From contig JACYMC010000187.1 of NCBI GenBank assembly GCA_015272195.1, positions 1 to 45,464 of the forward strand: a stretch of 45,464 nt of DNA. Reading direction: 5' to 3'. The position numbers were made by a program, and so were the translations under genes. Positions 26,026-33,541 of the stretch are shown here, piece by piece. The notes under the pieces are model-generated. The model made no database searches. It saw nothing but the letters and a program-made list of their open reading frames with translations, and had not been told where the DNA came from. Position 1 is the stretch's first letter, and each line of letters opens with the position of its first letter. Source of the stretch: Candidatus Sericytochromatia bacterium. GTDB lineage: Bacteria; Cyanobacteriota; Sericytochromatia; UBA7694.

Positions 26026-28320
26026 CTAAAGCGCCCAGATCTCAATCACAAACATGCTGCGCACCGACGGATCCGCCAGGCTGGTGCCTACGGCCCAGAT
26101 AAACTGAATGCCTTTGACACTGGGCTGAATTTGAATGGTGACCTGGTTGCCGTTTTGGCTCACGGTGGCAACCTGGCTTAGGTCTGCATCCATCACGGGG
26201 GTTGCACGGCTCAGGGAGCTGATACCGCCGCTGCCGGTGGCTGCCAGCTGCCATTTGACGTTTTGATTGGCCGTGCCGGTCACTTCGGTTTCAAACGTAA
26301 TGCTGCCGCCGGCATTGCGGGTGACGATTTTGGGCAGATCCGGGTTGCTGTTGCCGCTGAAATTGTTAAACGCAATCTGTTTAAGCTTGATTTCAACGTC
26401 TTCTTTGAGGGGCTCGGGCCACTCGTGGTCCAGGGTGTCGCTTAAGGTCACCAGCACGTCTGAGTCAACTTCAATCGATGGGTGTAAAAAGGTCTGGTCA
26501 CTTTGGCCGGTTTCCACCGGCAGGTTGCGCTTCAGGGCCGTGCCGCCGATGTAGACCGAGTAGCCTTTGATCTTATCGCCGGGCAGATCCGCCAGGGCGC
26601 TTTGATCCCAGCGCACGCTGCCGGCTTTGACCTCCAGAATTCTGGGCGGTCGCAGCACATAGAGATCAAAGTCAGCATTGGCGCTCTCGGTGAGAGAAGT
26701 GTTACTCAGCAGGATCTCAAAACCCTTATTGGCTTGATCCCGGCCAAAATGGGGCAGAGTCAGGCTGTCTTCGCTGAACAGCGATGTGTTGCGATCGAGG
26801 GCCTGTTTGGCGGGGTAATCGGCTGAGCTGGTGCTGGGATTGCTGTAGCTGAGGGTTTCAATCTGATCGTTTTGCGCAGTGGGTGCAATCACCAGCAGAT
26901 TATCGCCGGTCAGCTCGGTGGCCATGACCGATAAATAATTGCTGGCCAGGGCGGGCAGCTCCCGCCGAAAGGGAATGTAGAGATTGTCGTTGAGGATATT
27001 GGTGACGGGTTTGTCTAAAAACTTGCGGGCATAGGTGCGCATGGCGTTTTTTACATTCAGGCCAAAGCGGTCATCGGCGCCGGGGTGGGTCACTAGATAG
27101 CGGCCATACTGATGTACGGCATCACCTAAACTATTGAACACCGGGCTTTTTTGTAGCTGGCTGTTTAAAGCCCGCGAATCTCTCACACTGCTCTGGCTCA
27201 GCACGTCGGGAATCAGGGTCAGTTCGGTTTCGCTTGAAGCCCAGTCAAAAAAGTGCCCCAGGGCGTAAAAACTGTAGGGGTCACTGGCCAGCACCGGCAC
27301 GCTCAGGTAGTTTTCGAGATTTTTGGAACCGTCGCTGTAGAGGGCATTACGGCCCGCTGCGTCCAGCTGCAGCGCCCGATCGCCAAAATACTGGGCTGAG
27401 GCCTCAATAAACCAGCGATTGGCCCGGCCGGTAAACAGGCCCTGCAGGCTGTAGTATTGCCCTTGCAGCACGTGTACCAACTCATGGGCTGCTGTCTGGC
27501 GCATATCCTGCCAGTTGCTCATGTTTTTGGCCGAAAAATTGGCTGGGCCCCCCAGCGGCGAGTTGCCAAGATCGCTGCCGGTGTCCAGCACATTGACGTC
27601 AATCGGGGTTTTTAAGGCTTTAAACAGTTGTTTGCCGGCGCTGTCCTGGATTGCGAGCAGGCCGGTATAGGCTTCGCGCAGGGCCTGATCGAGGTCTTCG
27701 ATATAATTGGGGATATCCGGCTCGTCATCCAGCCCGGAGCCGTCCCAGTCAGCGTCTTGTTTGACGCTGGCTTTATACCCGTAAGAAACGGGGTAATAGG
27801 TGATGCGAAAAGGCGAGTCGGGGTTGCGGACAGTGACCGCATTGCTGAAGATATAGACCCGAATGCGGTATTTGTAGAGCCTGATCAGGGCCGTGCGGAA
27901 TTCAGCCGGTATGGGATTGCTGACTTCAAATGAAATCTCTTTTGTGACCGGATCCCAGCCGGATACAAAGCCTTCGGCTATCCAGCGGCTACTGGCTTCA
28001 TCGTAGCGCTCCAGCTGAAAGTCGCTGACGCTCAGATTTTCAGGCAGGTATTCTGCTGCCAGCGGAAAGCTGAGCGAAACATCTTCGCTTTGCTCACTCG
28101 AAAAGCTGACCTCAAACTCACCCGACACATCGCGCAGATCTTCGTCGATTGCGCCACTGGCCGGACGGATCTGCCGGGCTGCGCTTGTGGCTGTGCTGCC
28201 TGTGGACGGGTTGGGCGCAGGCTGAATCCAGTCGGTCTGGTTAAAAATATCTTCGCAGCCGCTGGTGCCCAGCAGTAATGATGCGGCGAGGGCCAGGTGA
28301 ATAATGGTTTTGTGTTTCAT
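26026..28320 (-). CDS. large lipoprotein with HExxH metallopeptidase motif
   Basis: A 764-residue predicted lipoprotein with lipobox LGTSGC (Cys22). Residues 60-170 form a beta-rich N-terminal domain. The central region has HELVH (H279, E280, H283) and a downstream FIEASAQYFGD with E306 as likely third zinc ligand, which is the gluzincin arrangement seen in M1-like and related peptidases. A beta-rich region follows, and the last 110 residues (after KIVTRNAGGS) look like an Ig-like or cadherin-like beta domain. The whole molecule would sit on the cell envelope or surface. I cannot assign a MEROPS family. GGGAG precedes the ATG. It is convergent with the EEP hydrolase gene. Confidence 0.72.
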   Translation of the reverse strand: MKHKTIIHLALAASLLLGTSGCEDIFNQTDWIQPAPNPSTGSTATSAARQIRPASGAIDEDLRDVSGEFEVSFSSEQSEDVSLSFPLAAEYLPENLSVSDFQLERYDEASSRWIAEGFVSGWDPVTKEISFEVSNPIPAEFRTALIRLYKYRIRVYIFSNAVTVRNPDSPFRITYYPVSYGYKASVKQDADWDGSGLDDEPDIPNYIEDLDQALREAYTGLLAIQDSAGKQLFKALKTPIDVNVLDTGSDLGNSPLGGPANFSAKNMSNWQDMRQTAAHELVHVLQGQYYSLQGLFTGRANRWFIEASAQYFGDRALQLDAAGRNALYSDGSKNLENYLSVPVLASDPYSFYALGHFFDWASSETELTLIPDVLSQSSVRDSRALNSQLQKSPVFNSLGDAVHQYGRYLVTHPGADDRFGLNVKNAMRTYARKFLDKPVTNILNDNLYIPFRRELPALASNYLSVMATELTGDNLLVIAPTAQNDQIETLSYSNPSTSSADYPAKQALDRNTSLFSEDSLTLPHFGRDQANKGFEILLSNTSLTESANADFDLYVLRPPRILEVKAGSVRWDQSALADLPGDKIKGYSVYIGGTALKRNLPVETGQSDQTFLHPSIEVDSDVLVTLSDTLDHEWPEPLKEDVEIKLKQIAFNNFSGNSNPDLPKIVTRNAGGSITFETEVTGTANQNVKWQLAATGSGGISSLSRATPVMDADLSQVATVSQNGNQVTIQIQPSVKGIQFIWAVGTSLADPSVRSMFVIEIWAL

Positions 28321-28453
28321 GACGTTGACTCCCTTGTTTGCTTTTAAGCATACACAGGATCAGTGCAGCAGGCTTTGACAAACTGCAAAAGCAGAATTGA
28401 TGAAGATCAAGAGACTACGAATATTGCTTTGAATCAGGCGACCGTGTTGCAGA

Positions 28454-30364
28454 CTATGCTTCAGATGATTGTGTGCCGGCTTCTGTTTCAGCGGGAGGCT
28501 CAGGTGGCAGATCCGGTACCGGCAATCCGGCCAGAGCCATGATGCGCAGGGCGTTGGTGGTGGGGCAGGGGCCGGGGCGCAGGGTGTAGTCAAAGACCAT
28601 CTGGCCGTCGACAATCTGCTCGCGGAAGTGGTAATTCTGCAGCAGGGGGTTGCTGTCGGCCAGCTGCACCAGCTCCAGATCGTGGGTGGAGACGCCACCG
28701 AGGGCGTTTTTGCCCGTCAGGGCCTGAATGTAGGCCCGGCTGCCCAGCAGGCGCTCGCGGTTGTTGGTGCCTTTAAAAATTTCGTCTACCAGAAACAGTA
28801 CTGGCAGCGGGTGATCGGCCTCAATGGCCTGCAGCAGCACTTTGAGGCGGGTCACCTCGGCATAAAAGTATGACAGGCCGTCATTGATCGAGTCTGAAAC
28901 CCGGATGCAGCAGACCACCCGCAGCAGCGGCGCACGGTAGCTGCTGGCATCGACCACCGTTCCGGCCTGGGCCAGTACCTGATTGAGGCCTAAGCTTTTG
29001 AGAAACGTACTTTTGCCCGCCATATTGGAGCCGGTGATCAGCACGCCCTCGCCAGTCTGCTGCAGGGCAAAGCTGTTGCGTACCTTCTGATCGGGCGGTA
29101 GCAGGGGGTGGCCCAGATCCTGCACCTGCAGGCCGCTGTGGCCCGAGCTAAGCTCAGCAAAAGGGGCCGCCGGGTGCAGCCAGGCGTAATGGGCCAGGGC
29201 CGAGAGGGCTTCCAGCTCCCATAAGTTATTCAGCCAGCGGGGCAGATCCTGCTGCAGCTGCGGCTTCAGGCGCTCCAGGCGCCAGGCGGTGTAAAAATCA
29301 AAGGGCCAGATCAGATGCAGGGCGGCCCAGAGCAGCAGATTGCCCTGCAGCCCGGTGGCGGCCACAATCTGGCCCAGGGTTTTAAGGCGCTGACTGGGTC
29401 GGGTCTGCGGGTCGCTGAAGGGCGCCAGGGCCGTGCGCAGGGGCTCGCGGCGGCTGGGAGCCAGGCGCTCCAGCACCCCAAAGAGCTGCTGCAGGCGCTG
29501 CAGGGCGTAATGCAGATGTTGTGATTCGGCAAAGAGCTGCTGAATTACCCCTCGCTGCAGCCAGAAGGCGAACACATAGACCAGCAGCGAAAGCTGCCAG
29601 GCCCGGTTACCGATCAGGCCAAAGGTTGCGCCGGTAAACAGACCCAGATTGAGCAGGGCCAGGGCGCTGAGCGAGATCAGGCCTGTCAGTGGCCGGCGCT
29701 GCGGCAATTGCTGCAGCACCTCCAAAATCTCAGCACTTCGCCAGGGGCCCTGCTGCACGCTCTGGCGATAGGTGGCTGCCAGCTCGGCCAGGGCCAGCTG
29801 CAGGGCATCGCGCAGGGGACGTTCATTTCGCAGGGCTTTGACCAACTGCTGGCGCTGCTGCAGCGCTGCCACATCAGGTTCGCGCTGCAGCAACCAGGCC
29901 TTGAGGCGTTCGCCGCCTTCAACGGTCAGGCAGGTGTGCAGCAGGCGCAGCAGAGAGTGGGGGCCGGTGATGTCCAGATCGGATGCAAAGGGATGTCCGC
30001 CGGGGCTGTCTTCAGGTGGCAGGACTGGAATCTGTGACCAGTCGCGCTGCAGGCGGCCCCAATCGGCCTGGCGCAGTTGTTTTGCGCGGGCAGCGCGCAC
30101 CTGCTGGCGGCGCACGGCCTGGTGCTGGCGCACCAGCCAGATAAAGCCGCCGCTGCCGCCCAGCAGGCTGAGCCACAGGGCCGGGTACAGGCGCAGCTCT
30201 GACCAGAGAATGGTTAAGATCAGGGTGGCTAAAAAAACGCCCACGCGCCAGAAGCTGAGGCGGCGGCTGGCGGCCTGCAGCTGCGCCTGCAGGCCTTCAA
30301 TGCGGCGGGGGGCCGTGCGCAGATAACGTTCCAGAGAGGCTGAAGGCTTGAGAAGATCTTGCAT
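28454..30364 (-). CDS. membrane-anchored MutS-like ATPase
   Basis: A 636-residue protein whose C-terminal third is a MutS-type ABC ATPase: Walker A GSNMAGKST (445-453), Walker B LFLVDEIFKGT (D527, E528) and the STHD box (559-562). Upstream, the DLDITGPHSLLRLL and VEGGERLKAWL segments match the MutS core/lever region, but mismatch-binding domain I (with Phe-x-Glu) is absent. Two predicted membrane helices lie at about 40-56 and 60-78, and another hydrophobic pair lies near 225-262. This architecture is known for a poorly studied group of MutS-related membrane proteins; mismatch repair is unlikely. There is no ribosome-binding site; an extended -10 sits so close to the start that the mRNA may be leaderless. 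Confidence 0.83.
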   Translation of the reverse strand: MQDLLKPSASLERYLRTAPRRIEGLQAQLQAASRRLSFWRVGVFLATLILTILWSELRLYPALWLSLLGGSGGFIWLVRQHQAVRRQQVRAARAKQLRQADWGRLQRDWSQIPVLPPEDSPGGHPFASDLDITGPHSLLRLLHTCLTVEGGERLKAWLLQREPDVAALQQRQQLVKALRNERPLRDALQLALAELAATYRQSVQQGPWRSAEILEVLQQLPQRRPLTGLISLSALALLNLGLFTGATFGLIGNRAWQLSLLVYVFAFWLQRGVIQQLFAESQHLHYALQRLQQLFGVLERLAPSRREPLRTALAPFSDPQTRPSQRLKTLGQIVAATGLQGNLLLWAALHLIWPFDFYTAWRLERLKPQLQQDLPRWLNNLWELEALSALAHYAWLHPAAPFAELSSGHSGLQVQDLGHPLLPPDQKVRNSFALQQTGEGVLITGSNMAGKSTFLKSLGLNQVLAQAGTVVDASSYRAPLLRVVCCIRVSDSINDGLSYFYAEVTRLKVLLQAIEADHPLPVLFLVDEIFKGTNNRERLLGSRAYIQALTGKNALGGVSTHDLELVQLADSNPLLQNYHFREQIVDGQMVFDYTLRPGPCPTTNALRIMALAGLPVPDLPPEPPAETEAGTQSSEA

Positions 30365-30372
30365 AGATGCCC

Positions 30373-30381
30373 AGTATAACA
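30373..30381 (-). promoter_or_regulatory. extended -10 next to the MutS-like start codon
   Basis: The minus strand reads TGTTATACT (30381-30373), an extended -10, with the ATG beginning 9 nt after it at 30364. Transcription starting 7 nt downstream of the box would begin at or just before the ATG. No clear -35 is seen. Confidence 0.45.
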
Positions 30382-30429
30382 GGAGTGCAGGCCTGTGACG
30401 GCCTAATTCAGGCGCGAGAAGCGGCGGGC

Positions 30430-30972
30430 TCAGGCATAGGCTGCTGGATCGGTGAATTCATATTTGGGGCCTTGAAAGGCCTCAAAAAGGGCCCGGTGTT
30501 GCCGCAGGCCGTAAGCATCATCGCGGGTATCATAACTGCTGACCCAGGGGATCAGGGCTTCCAGCTGGGTGGCCTGCTCAGCCGGGCTGGCAAATTTATC
30601 GGGCTCCCAGCGTCTGGCGCGGCAATGCGCAATGCAGGCTGCTGTGCCGGGGTTTAAAAAGTAGAGGGCTTCGGCCCGGCTTAACAGGGCTTCAAAAATG
30701 TCTGCATAACAGCCCTCCAGAACCCATTGGCTGTGCTGATCCATAAACGCTTCGGCTGCGGCCAGGCTGTCGGCCAGCGGGCGGCGCTGAGATGTGCCGC
30801 TTTCAAATGCAATAGCGTCCAGAGACAAACAGATCGCGCCGCTCTGTTGCGCCAGCCGGCGGGCAAACGTGCTTTTGCCGGAGCCGGCATTGCCCACAAT
30901 AAAAGCATTCAAGGGCTTTTGCCCTGTTGTAGTCAGGTCATGACCGGGATGAGGGGGTTGTTGTGTATGCAT
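30430..30972 (-). CDS. P-loop kinase-like protein (shikimate/adenylate-kinase or FlaR-like)
   Basis: A 180-residue cytoplasmic nucleotide-binding protein. Walker A is GNAGSGKST near residue 28. It is followed by the small-kinase pattern LAQQSGAICLSLDAIAF, a WVLEGCYAD block typical of DNA topology modulation protein FlaR and related putative kinases, and a conserved Arg pair (CRARRWEPDK). The substrate is unknown. The ATG at 30972 was preferred over a TTG at 31038 because it lies behind an AAGAGAAG box and matches the expected length. It is divergent from truA. Confidence 0.7.
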   Translation of the reverse strand: MHTQQPPHPGHDLTTTGQKPLNAFIVGNAGSGKSTFARRLAQQSGAICLSLDAIAFESGTSQRRPLADSLAAAEAFMDQHSQWVLEGCYADIFEALLSRAEALYFLNPGTAACIAHCRARRWEPDKFASPAEQATQLEALIPWVSSYDTRDDAYGLRQHRALFEAFQGPKYEFTDPAAYA

Positions 30973-31067
30973 GGTGTTGTCGCTTCTCTTTGATGAGCAT
31001 AACAAAGTCTGTTTGATATTGAACAGATTACCTGTCAAATCCGCTAAAATGCAGCAGGAGAAAAATC

Positions 31068-31805
31068 ATGCGCTACAAACTGCTTCTGGAATACGACGGC
31101 AGCAATTATTCAGGCTGGCAACAGCAAAAAAACGCCCGCACCCTGCAGGGCACCCTTAATCAGACCTTTCAGCGGGTGCTGGACCAGCATGGAGGCCGCT
31201 GGGTGGATCTGCAGGGCGCTGGCCGCACGGATGCTGGCGTGCACGCCCTGGGCCAGGTGGCGCATCTGGAGGCTGAAACCGCTCTCAGTCCGGCGGCCCT
31301 GCAAGTGGCGGTCAATGCCGAATTGCCCACCTCGATTTACATTCGCGAACTCAGCCTGGCCGATCCGCGCTTTCATGCCCGTCACTGGGCCACATCGCGC
31401 CAGTACCTTTACCGCATCAGCTGCCGGCGCAATGTCTTTGAAAAAAAGTACAGCTGCTGGGTCAAAGCCGATCTGGACCTGGCGGCCATGCAGCGTGCGG
31501 CGCAGCCTTTGCATGGCATGCATGACTTTGCGGCCCTGTCGAGCAAGCCGGCCAAAGAAAAATCTACCCGGGTGCTGCTGCAGGCTCTCAGCATCGTGTC
31601 CGAAGGTGAGCTGATCCTGATCCGGGTGCAGGCTTCGCATTTTTTGTGGAACATGGTGCGCAATCTGGTCGGGGTGCTGATCGAAGTGGGCAAAGGTCAG
31701 CTGCCCGAAAGCGTTCTGGCCGAAGCCCTGCAGCAGTCTGGAGTCTCTCTGACCCAGCACCGCGCCCCGGCGGCGGGCTTATTTTTAGAAAAGGTGATTT
31801 ACTGA
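31068..31805 (+). CDS. truA: tRNA pseudouridine(38-40) synthase
   Basis: A 245-residue enzyme that converts uridines 38-40 of tRNA anticodon arms to pseudouridine. The N-terminal MRYKLLLEYDGSNYSGWQ and the catalytic GRTDAGVHA with Asp55 are diagnostic. Later blocks include FHARHWATSRQYLYRI and FLWNMVRNLVGVL. The length is typical. An AGGAG box lies 9 nt before the ATG. It overlaps the next gene by 1 nt (TGATG), so the two are coupled. Confidence 0.97.
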   Translation: MRYKLLLEYDGSNYSGWQQQKNARTLQGTLNQTFQRVLDQHGGRWVDLQGAGRTDAGVHALGQVAHLEAETALSPAALQVAVNAELPTSIYIRELSLADPRFHARHWATSRQYLYRISCRRNVFEKKYSCWVKADLDLAAMQRAAQPLHGMHDFAALSSKPAKEKSTRVLLQALSIVSEGELILIRVQASHFLWNMVRNLVGVLIEVGKGQLPESVLAEALQQSGVSLTQHRAPAAGLFLEKVIY

Positions 31806-32434
31806 TGGAACCTGAATTCTGGCATCAAAAATGGCGTGAAAGAGTGATTGGTTTTCATTTGAACGAACCCAATCCTTTTTTGCGCAAACACTTTGGGCAG
31901 CTGGGTCTGCAACCGGGTCAGCGCGTCTTTGTGCCGCTCTGTGGCAAAACTCTGGATATTGGCTGGCTGCTGCAGCAGGGCTACGCCGTGGCTGGTGTGG
32001 AGCTGAGTGAGATCGCGGTCAGTGAATTGTTTGCTGAACTGGGGTTGACGCCTGTGATCCATGACCTGGGATCCCTGAAACATTATCAGGCCCTGCAGCT
32101 GGATATTTTTGAGGGCAATCTTTTTGATCTGACCGCAGCGCTGCTGGGATCAGTTGATGCGGTTTATGACCGGGCGGCCCTGGTGGCATTGCCCGCTGAC
32201 ACCCGCGCGCGTTATGCGGCACACTTGCAGGCGCTCTGCCCGGCAGTGCCGCATTTGCTGCTGACCTTTGCCTATGACCAGGCCCTGCGTCAGGGGCCGC
32301 CTTTTTCGGTGCCTGCAGCGGAGTTAGAAAGGCTTTATGGGGTACATTACAGTCTGAAGGAGCTGGAATATCGCCATTTTGAAGGCTTTCAGCAAAATGT
32401 GCCTGTGCGTGAAACGGTCTGGCTCTTGCGTTAA
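31805..32434 (+). CDS. tpm: thiopurine S-methyltransferase family protein
   Basis: A 209-residue class I SAM-dependent methyltransferase of the TPMT branch. Visible: FWHQKWRERVIGFH at the N-terminus, the family-specific VFVPLCGKTLDIGWLL (41-56), GVELSEIAV in the SAM-binding region, and YDRAALVALP. TPMT homologues in bacteria methylate metalloids such as selenite or tellurite and aromatic thiols; the natural role here is unknown. The ATG lies within the truA stop (TGATG); a longer frame upstream runs antisense-like through truA and is not used. The length is close to E. coli-type Tpm (about 218). Confidence 0.88.
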   Translation: MEPEFWHQKWRERVIGFHLNEPNPFLRKHFGQLGLQPGQRVFVPLCGKTLDIGWLLQQGYAVAGVELSEIAVSELFAELGLTPVIHDLGSLKHYQALQLDIFEGNLFDLTAALLGSVDAVYDRAALVALPADTRARYAAHLQALCPAVPHLLLTFAYDQALRQGPPFSVPAAELERLYGVHYSLKELEYRHFEGFQQNVPVRETVWLLR

Positions 32435-32454
32435 CGCCTTCAGTTTCAGGCGTT
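32433..32454. terminator. hairpin between convergent tpm and microprotein genes
   Basis: A perfect 7-bp stem (AACGCCT / AGGCGTT, 8-nt loop) lies across both stop codons. There is no U-tract on either side, so it may protect 3' ends or act as a weak two-way terminator. Confidence 0.4.
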
Positions 32455-32601
32455 GCGCTCCTGCTCAGCCAAGAGCAAAGCCAGACGCTGCTCAGCACTC
32501 AGGCCAGGGCGCGCTTCACGCAGGCGTCGCCGCAGCAATAAAACACCGTAGCCCATCAGGCTCAGCGAAAACAGCAAAAACAAAACCGCTAAAGCAGACA
32601 T
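32446..32601 (-). CDS. 51-residue single-span membrane microprotein
   Basis: An open frame encodes 51 residues. Residues 3-23 (ALAVLFLLFSLSLMGYGVLL) form a clear transmembrane helix, followed at once by the positive cluster RRRLRE, so the tail would face the cytoplasm. The tail (about 25 residues) is an amphipathic helix ending LLLAEQERNA. A near-consensus promoter (TTGAAA, 17 nt, TATAAT) places the predicted transcription start on the A of the ATG, so the mRNA would be leaderless. It is convergent with tpm. I recognise no family. The combined coding, membrane and promoter signals support a real gene. Confidence 0.6.
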   Translation of the reverse strand: MSALAVLFLLFSLSLMGYGVLLLRRRLREARPGLSAEQRLALLLAEQERNA

Positions 32602-32607
32602 GCCCTG

Positions 32608-32636
32608 ATTATAGTGCCAGGCTGTCTGAATTTCAA
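32608..32636 (-). promoter_or_regulatory. promoter of the membrane microprotein (leaderless)
   Basis: On the minus strand TTGAAA (32636-32631), 17 nt, TATAAT (32613-32608). The predicted start falls at about 32601, the first base of the ATG. The -35 box lies at the end of the upstream unknown gene. Confidence 0.65.
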
Positions 32637-33358
32637 TCCAGGGTCCACTCCATAATCAGGCTGGTGAGGCCTGTGATCGATGAAATGGCGTGGCCTTTGC
32701 CGGGCATAAAACCCGTGACGCCACTGGTGAGATTGAGGGCCAGCTGTGCGCCGCTGATGATCTGCCCCCGTGTGTCTCCACTGGCCCGTGCTTCGGCAAA
32801 GCGATGGCTGTGTGTATAAATCATCGCCGTGGCTCCGACAGCGTTGATCACCGGAAACACTTTGTGATTCATGGTGTGCTGCACCTGGGGTTTAAACCAC
32901 CAGCGCAGACCCGGCAGGGCCTGAAAGTTCTGTACACCTTTGCCCAGCGTTTGCTGTATACGTCCCAGGCTTTGACTGTAGCGCCCTCCCTGCTGCGCCA
33001 GCCAGAGCAGGCTTTCATCACTGCTCTGGGCCACAAGTGCTGCCAGGCGTGATTTTTGTGAGAGATCGGCCAGCGCATCCACCATGCGGACACCGTCATC
33101 GACATGCTCGGCGGCTTCTGCCAGTGACTGCATGGCCTGCAAGGTATCACTGAGTCCATCGGTCAGGCGCAGTGCATCATCGGGCAGTGAGCTGATCCGG
33201 TTGGCGATATCAATGCGATCGGCTTTCTGATCCACGGTTTCAGACAGCACATCCAGATTCACAGGGGTTGTGGGTGCTGTTGCCGGCATAAAGTCTGGTC
33301 GTGCCATGGCGCTTAAGGTATGCGCCTGGCGATGGGCTTCAGGGTAAATAACGCTCAT
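32633..33358 (-). CDS. protein of unknown function with C-terminal hydrophobic segments
   Basis: A 241-residue protein I cannot assign. The first 35 residues are Pro/Ala-rich and likely disordered. Residues 40-130 are acidic and helical with regular hydrophobic spacing (possible coiled coil). The C-terminal 80 residues contain moderately hydrophobic Gly/Ala-rich segments (KVFPVINAVGATAMIYTH and ALNLTSGVTGFMPGKGHAI). There is no signal peptide. The start follows a very AT-rich palindrome and has only a weak ribosome-binding site (AAGA). The N-terminus resembles the disordered heads of the transglycosylase-like and eCIS-core proteins in this window, but only in composition. Confidence 0.5.
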   Translation of the reverse strand: MSVIYPEAHRQAHTLSAMARPDFMPATAPTTPVNLDVLSETVDQKADRIDIANRISSLPDDALRLTDGLSDTLQAMQSLAEAAEHVDDGVRMVDALADLSQKSRLAALVAQSSDESLLWLAQQGGRYSQSLGRIQQTLGKGVQNFQALPGLRWWFKPQVQHTMNHKVFPVINAVGATAMIYTHSHRFAEARASGDTRGQIISGAQLALNLTSGVTGFMPGKGHAISSITGLTSLIMEWTLD

Positions 33359-33364
33359 ATCTTA

Positions 33365-33396
33365 TTAATATATATATATTTATGTATATATATTAA
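33365..33396. repeat. AT-only perfect inverted repeat
   Basis: TTAATATATATA (33365-33376) and TATATATATTAA (33385-33396) form a perfect 12-bp inverted repeat with an 8-nt loop, in an almost pure A/T stretch (33360-33403) within G+C-rich DNA. It starts 7 nt upstream of the ATG of the unknown gene at 33358. It could hold that gene's promoter or a cruciform or nucleoid-protein site. Confidence 0.7.
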
Positions 33397-33476
33397 TATA
33401 TATCATAGAACAATTTAAAGACGAAATACAAGGCCTGCCAAACATTTTCAGGGGGTTATGCTTTGCTGCAGTTGGC

Positions 33477-33506
33477 TTGGGCCTGATCCCTTCTCTTTGT
33501 TACAAT
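33477..33506 (+). promoter_or_regulatory. candidate promoter of xdhB
   Basis: TTGGGC (33477-33482), 18 nt, TACAAT (33501-33506), with TG at 33498-33499 forming an extended -10. The predicted leader is about 29 nt and contains the AAGGAG box. Confidence 0.45.
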
Positions 33507-33541
33507 GTGAGTATATTATTTTGCTGTCAAGGAGCCGCCTT

